Positions 10,604 to 19,026 of a DNA stretch of 64,000 bases are shown here, in pieces. A model generated the notes under the pieces. It saw only the letters and a program-made list of their open reading frames with translations. It was not told where the DNA came from and searched no databases. This DNA is from Diphasiastrum complanatum (lineage: Eukaryota; Streptophyta; Lycopodiopsida; Lycopodiales; Lycopodiaceae), in contig CM055104.1 of NCBI GenBank assembly GCA_029204225.1, positions 51,578,294-51,642,293 on the forward strand, written 5' to 3'. The position numbers and the translations under genes are program-made. How positions within the stretch are numbered: position 1 is the stretch's first letter; each line of letters opens with the position of its first letter.

Positions 10604-13154
10604 GATTTTGGGAGGAGAAACGCGTTTCTCAGAAACGCGGTTTCCGAAACGTCTCCTCCCAGAAACGCGATTCTGTGCAACTAATATGGAGTAGCCCAAA
10701 GGTTTTGAGGTCAATGGAAAAGAGAACAAGGTTTGCAAGTCAAATAAAGCTTTATATGGCTTAAAGAAAGCACCCAAGGGCATGGTATACAAATATTTTG
10801 GGCAGTGAGAAGCAAGTCGGAGCATACATTATATGTGTTGGAAGGAAAAGATCAAATAGTCATTGTGATACTTTCTGTTGATGATCTTATTGTTACAGGT
10901 ACCAATGAGTGGTTGGTAAATAAGATTGAGAAAGATCTTTCTTAAGAGTTTCACATGAAGGATCTTGGAGCACTACAATTCTTTCTAGAAATTGAGGTTT
11001 AGAGATGTATACATGGCATAATCATTTCTCAATCTAGGTTCACATGAAATTTTGTTGAAATTCAGGCTGCTTGACTACAACCCAATTGCAACACGATCTG
11101 ATTCAAGTTTGAAGCTAACAAAAGCAAAGGATGATGAAGATGTAGATGAGACTTTGTATAGACAGCTAGTTGGCAGTCTTATCTACTTGACCACTACACG
11201 ACCTGGCATATCTTATGCTAGCAATATGGTAAGTTAATCAAAACCTAAGATGGTAGAAAGCAACTTAAAGAATTTTGACATTCAAGTTATAATCAACTTG
11301 TGCACTCGATATGGTACAAATAACAATAGCATGAAATTACAAAGGTATAACCAACTAATGTTTCCACGAACCACGGTTCAAATCTTGAACCGCGGTCCGA
11401 ATTGAATAGATCATTTGGAACCGGTTCGAATATTTTGGTTCAAATCCGAAGAAGAAAAAAAAAAGCTTGATTGTGATACAAAATATTTTAGTTCCTTTGA
11501 GTAATTGTTTAGCTTGAATATACATGCACATCTAAGACATACAACCTAGGAAACAAATGCAATTGGAAAAAATGTCAAATCATCCATAATTGCATTCCGT
11601 ACCACAAGTATATGAAAAGCAACTCAATGAAACTTCGGTCATAACATAAACATGGTAAATTACCTCAATTATTAGCATATATTAAGTGTATGAAAAGGTT
11701 GACAAAGTAATACATTGGATTGATAGCTTTCTAGGATTTGTTTAGGCATAATCAATGGATGACAGGTCATAAGATACCACCAAATGAAGTAAAACATAGA
11801 ATAGTCTAGTTTACTAGCTTTACAAAAAAGAGAGAAAAAGTTTTTAAGAAAAACCCATTTTGAAACATTTTCCAATTTGACCACCCGGCCTGGCAGGTTC
11901 AAACCGGACGAATTGGCTGGAAACATTGTAACCAGCACTTGTTTCAGTTATAACAGAAGATTAGGAGAAAAATCAACCAATGAAAAAACTACCTAAAACC
12001 CAATTTGTCGGTTTGAACCTGGATGGCCCAATTCTCTCCCGGTGTAATCGTGATTCAAATCCAATTCGAACCTCCAATTTGAATCGGCCACAAAAACTAT
12101 GGGGTTATACCCGCTTTTCATGGGTATCATGACAGGGATGACCAGATGTCAAGGCTACACATTTAACCTAGGTTTTGGAGCTATTTGTTGGTGCAACAAG
12201 AAGCAACCTATAACAAAGGCTAGATAAATGAGAATGTAGAAAAATATATCAGATTTCTTGAAAATCATTGAAAGTTTCCAAGCCATGTATGAGAAACTAT
12301 TTCGTGGCCATTACATGTTGAAAGCTCCAGGTGTAACTACTACCGTGTAAGTTGCGACTAAGGGTGGTTTCAGACTACATGCCTGATAGGTCCAAAAGGA
12401 AACCTCTCAATTTGTTATCTGTTTATATGGACCAAATGGGCCAGCCCCCCCCCCCCCCTTCAGACTACAGCCACTGAATGGTTTGGGCATCCCACATAGT
12501 AGCCCCCAACCTTCCCTGGTAAGTGCACTTGCCCCTGGGGGCAGTTCCGCTCTCAAGCAAATGGCAATGCTAGATTTCAAAACATTTCCTTCCTGCATCC
12601 TCGAGTTACCTTTGCTTCCCCCAAACAGTAAGTAACGTGGGGGCATGTCATCCCCCCCCCCCCCCCAGCGCTTACCAGGACGTCAAGGTGGTTCTTCCCA
12701 GGCAAGCTGGTCTGAAACCACCTAAGATAAACATCACTGGAAGAATGCGAATGCACTTTATTGAGCATCGATGAGGTGTTAGGGTTAGGGTTTCAGGGCA
12801 TCGCTAAACACCTCATCCCACCAAGCGAACGTCCGTTGAACACTACCTTTAGTTCTTCATTCCAGCTTGGAATGGGAAAAACCGAGCTGCAACGTTTATA
12901 CTGAAAGGAATCAAAAACCTTAAAAAGTAGAGAATAAGATCATGAGATGCTCACGGGAGAGGGTGATGCAAAGAATCATCCGTTGCCTCCCGCTGTCGAA
13001 ACTTGTTCGTTTTCTGTGCTTCAGGGTCGATCGACACTTGCTTGGATAGCTGTGCTTGCACGCCCGGAAAGGGGCCCTTGTACGCCAGCACCAACAGAAG
13101 AAGAAGAAGAAGAAGAAAAGAAAGAGAATGTGCTGGTACAAGGGGTTTTGCCAT
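102..13154 (-). CDS. DEX1: DEX1 homologue (FG-GAP/integrin-alpha-like membrane protein), 5' part; gene runs off the left edge
   Basis: Six minus-strand exons join in phase: 13154-12955, 7388-7278, 5946-5864, 3538-3421, 1389-1229 and 832-102. All introns are GT-AG. The total is 1404 nt, 468 codons without a stop; the last exon ends at a GTTTGT donor, so the rest lies left of the window. The product matches plant DEX1. A leucine-rich signal peptide covers residues about 10-25, followed by [30 protein letters not shown] and the propeller strands. Two acidic calcium-type loops are visible, [13 protein letters not shown] (101-113) and [13 protein letters not shown] (149-161). A long low-complexity linker (about 225-430) precedes [14 protein letters not shown]. 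In Arabidopsis DEX1 is about 900 residues and is needed for primexine and exine patterning. Introns are large (5566, 1331, 2325, 2031 and 396 bp) and full of transposons. The ATG at 13154 was chosen because it opens directly into the signal peptide. Identity is certain from family memory; the exon borders are my reading. Confidence 0.93.
2064..2737. mobile_element. Degenerate hAT-like non-autonomous element in DEX1 intron 4
   Basis: The left end begins CATAGGGTTCCGG and the right end is the inverse of CATAGATGCGTTGCGTTCC. The subterminal 60-80 bp on each side repeat GGAACG/TTCCGGAA. The interior, about 550 bp, is AT-rich and noncoding. The right end resembles the left end of the element at 9957-10683 (CATAGATGCACTGCGTTTC), so I place both in one family. 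No convincing 8-bp target duplication was found here, which suggests an old insertion. Assignment to hAT rests on the CATAG-type end and the 8-bp duplication of the second copy. Confidence 0.5.
4776..5245 (+). mobile_element. Two tandem Copia tail fragments in DEX1 intron 3
   Basis: Two direct copies start near 4776 and 5030. Each has the reverse-transcriptase entry motif ([16 protein letters not shown]), then a short shared stretch ending at a purine-rich tract (TAAGTGGGGG in the second copy) and the first bases of an LTR (TGTTAGAAGTAATGTCTG at 5241). Sequence between the RT start and the polypurine tract is missing in both. The second copy has a 20-30 bp extra piece. Neither can be coding. 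They are remnants of one already deleted Copia copy that was later duplicated. Confidence 0.6.
5246..5863. other. DEX1 intron 3, remainder: possible LTR residue, no gene
   Basis: After the LTR start at 5241 the sequence runs into exon 3 of DEX1 without a recognisable reading frame. The first 150-200 bp could be decayed LTR. A CACTACTGGAAAA string at 5360 resembles a CACTA-type end, but no partner was found. Confidence 0.35.
5947..7277. other. DEX1 intron 2, nothing recognised
   Basis: A 1331-bp AT-rich intron between exons 2 and 3. I see no coding relic, LTR pair or inverted repeat in it. Confidence 0.5.
9957..10683. mobile_element. hAT-like non-autonomous element nested in the Copia RT
   Basis: The element begins CATAGATGCACTGCG and ends GTGCAACTA, giving imperfect inverted termini (TAGATGCAC / TAGTTGCAC). 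Flanks are ACATGGAG (9949-9956) and ATATGGAG (10684-10691), an 8-bp target duplication with one C-to-T change. Removing the insert restores the Copia reading D-I-Y-M-E-Q-P-K-G-F, which fixes the insertion point independently. Both ends, about 70 bp each, are arrays of GAAACGC/GCGTTTC in both orientations, as expected of subterminal transposase-binding repeats. The interior holds an extreme GC-rich patch and an (AT)n run (10571-10598). There is no transposase. Confidence 0.7.
10301..10422. repeat. GC-rich hairpin/G-tract patch inside the hAT-like element
   Basis: In an otherwise AT-rich region this patch contains GGGGGGCG.TGCCCCCC and CGGGGGGCTACCGCCCCCC, two short inverted repeats in tandem, plus several runs of at least four G or C. 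It can fold into stable hairpins and could form G-quadruplexes on the minus strand. There is no credible protein in any frame. Confidence 0.7.
11346..12113. mobile_element. Possible inverted-repeat element with GGTTCGAA-rich ends
   Basis: GGTATAACC at 11346 is mirrored by GGTTATACC at about 12105. The 80-100 bp inside each end are rich in GAACCG/GGTTCAAAT motifs in both orientations. The middle is AT-rich and noncoding. This looks like a decayed terminal-inverted-repeat element; no target duplication is evident. Confidence 0.4.
12446..12668. repeat. Two poly-C runs in DEX1 intron 1
   Basis: Homopolymer C runs of about 14 and 17 bases lie at 12446-12459 and 12650-12666. Their lengths are prone to sequencing error. 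The stretch between and around them (12114-12777) shows no gene. Confidence 0.7.
12778..12793 (-). promoter_or_regulatory. Telo-box-like motif in the 5' part of DEX1 intron 1
   Basis: On the gene's sense strand this reads AAACCCTAACCCTAAC, two plant telomere-type repeats, about 160 nt after the exon 1 donor. Telo-boxes near plant gene starts are known to act with other elements in meristem expression and in Polycomb recruitment. A role here is inference. Confidence 0.4.
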
Positions 13155-13312
13155 GATGGAAACGGTGGCAATGCAGGAGACCCTTTGTTGCCCCCTGCAC
13201 TCAATTAATCAGATGATGCCGATGGTTGCGCTCTGCTTTGCTACAAGCTCTCCTTCGATCGATCACCCATTCGCGTTGTAGCAGCACCATCTCAGCTTCT
13301 ACTCACTCTCTC

Positions 13313-13343
13313 TGTGTGTGTGTGTCCGTGTGTGTGTGTGTGT

Positions 13344-13381
<38 letters not shown>
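13313..13381. repeat. (TG)n(TC)n microsatellite upstream of DEX1
   Basis: A TG run at 13313-13346 and then a TC run to 13381 lie 160-230 bp upstream of the DEX1 ATG. On the sense strand they read (GA)n then (CA)n, so they are in the promoter or 5' UTR. GA tracts are binding sites for plant BBR/BPC factors; a regulatory role is possible but unproven. Confidence 0.75.
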
Positions 13382-13383
<2 letters not shown>

Positions 13384-13989
13384 GCGGCAGCCAGATCTGC
13401 AGCCACGTAATCGAGCATGCTCCAATGATATATTGCCACGTGGCACACAAACAAGGATGTGTCTGGCATGAGACAATGGATAAATAACCCAACCAACGCC
13501 CTTGGATGCCTTGATGCCGGCTTCGTCAAGGCCACCCATGGCCCAACGCCAATGCGTACGCACACACCTTGACCCCCGCCTCGACCACCTTGACCCCTCG
13601 TTTCTTGTTTACATCACTTGTTTATAGCACTCTTAGTTTCACAAAGGAAGCATCATAGAGCTAATCGTGAGTGGCATAGACCCACTCCTCATCCAACGAT
13701 GGAAAATTCTTCATGTGGGTGGAGAGATCACGATGCCAACTTTCAAGCATGCTCAACTTGTAGATAAAGGTGGGGGCCCTATTCATACCCTCCATCGTCG
13801 GAATACTATACTCCTCTTTAGTGAATCCTTCACAAAGGCTTGAGGCTTGTCATTTTAATCACTTCTCATTTGTCCAATCATTAATCCCAAACATGTGCAT
13901 ATTGCTCATAAAAGCATCAATTATTTCCACCAGCCAAAGTCTATATAGCTAGTCATTCCCAGAACAAGCACATTGAAAGACAAAGTACT
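13382..13989. other. DEX1 upstream region, no gene
   Basis: Probable DEX1 promoter DNA followed by sequence of unknown origin. I find no protein remnant before the Copia C-terminus that begins near 13990. No clear TATA box could be placed. Confidence 0.4.
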
Positions 13990-16045
13990 CAAAAGAAGAT
14001 CATTTTAATCTTTTGTAGAACAGAGTTCACGACAACAGATATATTTACAAAGGCATTGGCATTCGACAATCATTCTAAGTTTAGTAATAAGCTTAATTTA
14101 ACACCTTGATTTTTGGGAGTTCACATTAAGGGGGAGTGTTAGATACTTCATTTTTGAAATCATTTGTAATGCGGAACCATTTTATGTCAGTCAAAATGGC
14201 TAATTATTCATATTCGATTACAAATCATTTGAACAACTTCAAAAATCTTCTTAAGCAAATGTTTGCAAGTGGCCAGAAATCAACAATGCAAATGTCATAA
14301 TGACTCTGATATCGAGCCTTTTGACACCTACGAAAGTTGGGTTATTATCATTTCTACTTAGCAAGGTCTTACATTAGCAAAAGTTTCGTCTATGTTATTG
14401 CATGAAGAGATTCATATAAATGGATCTTCATTCTCCTATTCATCACCAGAATCGAAAGCTCTGTATTCGAAGAAATTCAATAAGAATAAGATGTTGAAGA
14501 ATGTATGTAAAATACGAAAGTTGAATAATTCTTTGAATTTAGAACAAGGCATAACTTCGATCATCAAGATCAAAGTTGTTTTGCATATATTGCAAACAGA
14601 CTAGACATTTGCTAGAGGATTGTCGAATCATAAAATCGAAAAAGCAGCAGCAACAACAACAATAGCATTAACAATATGCTAATACAGTAGAATGTTCAAA
14701 GGACTTTGAAAAGGAAGCCGGTGAAGCAGCATTCATGGCAAATGAAGACCGACAAGATGTCGATCCTTGGTATTCCGATTCAGGTGTTGTGCTTACAAGC
14801 CAACGGAATTGGTTTCATGAGTATAGTCAAACTGTGACTCAGAATTATGTTTTATTGGGCACTCACAATATTGATGGTGCAGACACTGTCAAATTGTAAT
14901 TTTGGGATGGTACTATTCTTATTCCAAATGTTCATGTTCCAAATCTTCTAAAAATTTACTTTCTAGAAGTAGAATAGCTGATTTGGACCATAAAGTTGAA
15001 TTTGATTCTAATATTTTTTTTGATATTAAACAAAAACAAAAAGGTACTTGCACTCGAAAGGAAACAAAGTAATCTTTATAAGCTTAGTCATTGCAATGCT
15101 TTGATTGTTCATGCTCTATCTATTTCTATTTTGGAAGATTGAAATTTACTATGGCATAACATAATGGTTCATGTCAATTGTTGGAAGAAGGAAAGAGGAA
15201 TCAATAGTGATCAAGTCGAAGTACAACAAACTATTGGGCTCTACAGAATAATCTTTTTTCTAATGTATGACTATGCCTATCAAAAACAAACAATACTATC
15301 GCGACAATTGTCACATTTGTTCTTTTAGTAACTAACTGTGGAATCATTAGGACTAAAGTGATTTTGTAGACAAACAATAATAGAGTGGGAGTGATGTATA
15401 GAATAGTGCACTGCAATGTCGTTTAGGCTTATCCAATTAGGGCACCTAATTAGGCCACAGGTCGCAATTGGAGCTTAGCCACAATGAGCTGTCATCCATC
15501 CAGAAAATTTACTTGCTAAGGCATTAGGACAATTCATTAGCTTCATACCTGACGGAAATAGAAACGATCATCCTTCAACTCTTTCGATAGTTCGTCGTTG
15601 TCGAAGCCACTTGTTGAGCAATTCCCGTGTATTTCTACACACTGTGTAGAAACATGAATAAACCTACAGGGTTGGACAAATGAATGGATGGAGATTAACT
15701 ATAAGATTATAGGAAAATAATCCAACAAACTTTACTTGTCTTATAAATATGTCGGCGAAACAGATTGTTCGAGATCTTGACTGCAACAATAAATCAGACT
15801 ATAAAGTTTGTCAAAGCTGTATTCTACCCAAGCATTCTAGAACTCCTTTTCGATCTGATTTACAACACACATTCAAAGGTGTGTTAGATATTGTGCATAG
15901 CAACATATGTGGAACTATGGACTTTCTCGATAGGGGGAGCAAAATACTTTTCGACCTTCATCAACGATTATTCGAGTATGACAGTAGTTTATTTTCTAAA
16001 TAAAAAAAAAAATCAAAAGCCTTCAGTAATTCTAAAGCACAAAAA
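13990..16045 (+). mobile_element. Rearranged Copia relic
   Basis: A Copia C-terminal remnant (TDIFTKALAFDNHSKFSNKL, 14030-14100) is followed by a polypurine tract AAGGGGGAG and a TGTTAGATAC LTR-like start at 14137. Next, less than 100 bp on, come gag remnants (14280-14590), a zinc knuckle with one substitution (CIYCKQTRHLLEDC, about 14585) and a protease-like DPWYSDSG (14760). Pre-integrase and integrase pieces continue to FINDYSSMTVVYFL near 16000. The tail-before-head order shows two copies or a rearrangement. Stops and frameshifts are frequent. The right edge abuts the DNA transposon at about 16050. Confidence 0.7.
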
Positions 16046-16069
16046 TCAATAAAAAAAACTAATTCTTAC

Positions 16070-16938
16070 CAATGGCAATATCCCTTTCTCTTTCATGTGA
16101 TCCACCAAAGCCGAGTATCCTTGTTGATACCCAATCTTGTATTCGGCTTTAGTAAGAGGCCTTTCGAAATCATTAATCTAAAGTCACAAAACAAACATTG
16201 ATTAGTTAATAAAACAATAACATAAAATAAAAGCAATCTAAATTTACTTAAAATGAAATAAATAAAAAAATTACCTACAAATTGGGCTTGGATAATGGCT
16301 TTGCCCCCCGAACCAAGATGTGATTGCCCCAATAGGGCAATCATTGACCGCGTAGCCTCCCTTTGTTGCGCAAACCGATCGGGATTGGGATTTTTTTGTT
16401 CCACCTCAACTTTGCGCCAATATTTTTTGGAAGCCCAACCGGGCCTCCGCTTTCCCGCTTTAATCATCCTCCTTAGGGCTTGTCGTTTGTGCCTATGAGT
16501 GCACATATTGGTTAAGGCCCAATTTCTATCAAATTTTTCTTCTTGATTAAATTCTTTATGCAACGTGGCAATGATTCTATCTTTGTTGTCTTTCTCTTGA
16601 CTAGCCCAAGGGCTAAACAAGTCATTGCCAAAGTATTTCATGGCAAGCTCTTTAATTTGGCAAATTACAACATTGCCTCGTGCATTTTTAATAACGCTAC
16701 CATCCTCGTTAACATCATAATAACAATTGGTAGATTCTTCACTTGGTGCATCTTGCGGCACCCTCTGTTGTTCGGACTCTCCTTCGGAAAGGCATAGAAA
16801 TTTCATTCTATTCCTTTTGTCCGGAGATAATGCTTCATAAAAATCTTGAACTCGGTCTCCCGAGCCCGAGCTTCTTGCTCCTCCACTTGAGGAGCTTCGT
16901 GGCCTTCTAAAACCACTTCCACTTCCAGATGTAGACAT
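16070..16938 (-). pseudogene. Plant transposase (Ptta/En/Spm, Transposase_24-like), 3' truncated
   Basis: Exon 1 runs 16938-16279 (220 codons) with a GTAGGT donor. Exon 2 runs 16177-16070 (36 codons) after an AG acceptor and ends at a GTAAGA donor; later exons are missing because a Copia relic begins there. The protein starts MSTSGSGSGFRRPRSSSSGG, a serine/glycine-rich head. It continues through a charged middle to a C-terminal block (KKYWRKVEVEQKNPNPDR then AQFINDFERPLTKAEYKIGY) typical of the small second protein of plant En/Spm-like elements. Family assignment is from memory of the W..K..NR pattern and is moderate. The start is taken at 16938, because upstream codons only translate the GA microsatellite into Ser-Leu repeats. 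Confidence 0.5.
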
Positions 16939-16940
16939 TT

Positions 16941-16952
<12 letters not shown>

Positions 16953-17023
<71 letters not shown>

Positions 17024-17082
17024 CGTGAAAGAAATAAAGAAAGATCTTTAATGTGAGAAAGAGAGAGGGAGAGGGAGAGTGC

Positions 17083-17152
<70 letters not shown>
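16953..17152. repeat. Two (GA)n microsatellites upstream of the transposase gene
   Basis: GA runs at 16953-17021 and 17087-17152 are separated by mixed sequence. They lie in the 5' leader of the transposase gene and account for the long Ser-Leu translation on the minus strand. Confidence 0.9.
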
Positions 17153-17156
<4 letters not shown>

Positions 17157-17320
17157 AAGAAAGAAAGAAATATCAATAACAAGAAAACTAAGATTAATGT
17201 GTGAAAGAGAGAGTGCTTAAAACTTAAAGCTAGAGAGCATGAAAGCTTAAAGAGAGAGCAAAAACTAAGAATGAAAATCCGAAGTGAAAAAGTTCATTTT
17301 ATAATGAAAATGAATTTCAA

Positions 17321-17376
17321 GTGGCGCGTGGCAAAGCCACAAAAATTTTGTTTGCCACACGCGGCTCTGCCACGCA
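17321..17376. repeat. GTGGC/GCCAC hairpin repeats
   Basis: GCGTGGCAAA pairs with TTTGCCACACGC to form a stem-loop, flanked by more GTGGC and GCCAC copies. The same vocabulary (TGGCAAAGCCA, GCCACGCG) recurs at 26979-27260 on the other side of the young Copia. Confidence 0.55.
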
Positions 17377-18330
17377 CAGAACAATCATGCTAATGGCCGT
17401 GGGACTCCATGTGAAGATGTCATTTGTACTATCGAAATGTCAATTGTCTTGTGTGCAAATAAAAAACATTTTGTGTGAAATGTCATGAAGTAACAAGGTA
17501 CAAATAATGACAAGATATGTCTTTTGTACACAATTATTTTATTCATTTCTATGTCACCAAAATCAAGAATATTTTGCGTGAGGTGGCATGAAACAAATTA
17601 AGAGAATAATGAAGTGTAGGTGGATAAAAACATGATATGTGTTTTATAAAGTAATGTAGGCCTATATAGAATAGTCCTATGTTACAATGAGAGATTCTAA
17701 TTTATAGTGTTTACAATGAGAGATTCTAATTTATAGTGTTTTCATCTTGGAGACCAAAGCAAGGTCAAACATTCAATTGGCTAGATTTAGTGTGATAGTT
17801 GATTTTAAGTTTTGTGTTCTAAATCTTGTTTACATGTCCATCATGGTATCAATAGTATCTTTCCTATTGGAATCAAGTGAGAGATTGATTCGATCCAACA
17901 ATCATTCAATAATCACATCTCTCACAACAATCATTCAATAAGGGTGGTTCTTGTTGGGGTTAATCTTATCACTCATAGGAATACACGAGAATCACATAGG
18001 CGAAAAACTTGACTATGTCAGAGTCAGATATTTAGCATTCTTCATATGTCTTCATTTCAAGACTTACATAAATGAACCAACTCAATGACAAGCGAATAAA
18101 CTGACTCTGCAAAAATACAAGGGGTTTTCACAAAGTAAGCAATTGGGGATTTGGGATATAGAATTTGGTGTATGATGTTCAAAGTTTAGGGTTTAGAGTT
18201 TAGGGATTAGGACTTAAGAACATGAATGGATGAATGAGTAGGAATAGGAATAGGAACAATAATAGGATAGGGATGAATTGTTTTGAAAATATGAATGAGA
18301 TAGGCATATGAATATAGGTAGAATAAGAAT
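17377..18330. other. Noncoding region left of the young Copia
   Basis: AT-rich sequence with degenerate TTTAGGG-like runs around 18185-18215 and no reading frame of note. It is probably the left half of the divergent intergenic region of the DNA transposon. A direct duplication of about 26 bp (GTTTACAATGAGAGATTC...) occurs near 17675-17740. Confidence 0.4.
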
Positions 18331-19012
18331 TGTAAAAATTACAGCAAATAAGGATCCTAAAACACTTGAAATGATGAGGGAAACAGTAGATTATGATTTC
18401 ATAAGATTAGCACAAGTTGAACCATCAAAATCCATCAAAAATCTATGCTTGAACCTCACTAAATGGCCCAAATCCTTGAAGAAGGCTTCACACGTGTGAA
18501 AGTACGGCCTCCCACAGTCTGAGTACTGTACACCAGACCTACATTCAATCCTATAATCATTAGTAATCACAAGTACTCAAACAATTATGAACATAGAGAG
18601 CAATTGCACCATTATGAGAGAAAAAACATGAAATTGCTTGATTGATTTTGGTGAGATATCATCACCTATATATACATGATCCATCACGATTTTGGGCAGG
18701 TATGAGTAGCCCTAAACCTATCCCTAATGCTAATTTTGGTGGATCTTTCATCCCTACCAAGTTAGGGTTGGAATCTTGGAGATCCCTCAACAATGCAAAA
18801 ATTACCAAAAATAGCTCCTATTTTTTCTCCCTTGTATCTAAGCATAATTTGGACTCATTCCAAAGGTTCTAACACTTAGGTCTACTTGAGAGCATCCTTA
18901 TGAATGGAATCCTATGCTATTTGGCACGTGTGACAAGCCACATCATGACCATCTAACTATTTACAAGTCATATGACCAAAACTAGTCAAGCTAGAATTGT
19001 GAATTTTTAACA
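18331..19012 (-). repeat. 3' LTR of the young Copia
   Basis: 682 bp; ends TGTAAAAATT and TTTTTAACA on the plus strand. It differs from the other LTR at three places only. Confidence 0.95.
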
Positions 19013-19026
19013 CTCCTCCTCACTAT

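Larger units (their letters stand above)
7690..11250 (+). mobile_element. Decayed Copia retrotransposon in DEX1 intron 1
   Basis: Plus-strand protein remnants follow Copia order with many frameshifts and stops. Gag is at 7700-7960 ([19 protein letters not shown]). Zinc-knuckle and protease traces lie at 8110-8350. The GAG-pre-integrase and integrase regions are at 8700-9300 (HKSVGHLN, then frame-shifted integrase). RT is at 9660-10000 and 10690-11000, and the region before RNase H ends in [14 protein letters not shown] near 11215. The RT is split at DIYME by a 727-bp hAT-like element. No LTRs were recognised. The gag resembles that of the Copia at 28404-34243, so the two may be related. It is antisense to DEX1. 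Confidence 0.8.

Noticed and set aside
10194-10825. Pro/Gly-rich frames over the GC-rich patch
   Set aside because: Translation of hairpin repeats inside a noncoding element; flanking frame evidence shows a Copia interrupted by an insertion.
12446-12666. Poly-C runs as meaningful motifs
   Set aside because: Homopolymers of this kind vary by slippage and sequencing error; no context supports a function.
12920-13204. Alternative upstream ATG frame overlapping DEX1 exon 1
   Set aside because: It is in a different frame from the conserved DEX1 residues and carries no family signal.
13226-13565. Several overlapping frames across the TG/TC microsatellite
   Set aside because: Low-complexity translation on both strands; no conserved content.
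16939-17157. Ser-Leu repeat N-terminal extension of the transposase frame
   Set aside because: It is only the translation of GA microsatellites; the plausible start is the ATG at 16938.
18180-18220. Interstitial telomere array (TTTAGGG-like)
   Set aside because: The repeats are degenerate and few; they look like AT-rich transposon sequence.
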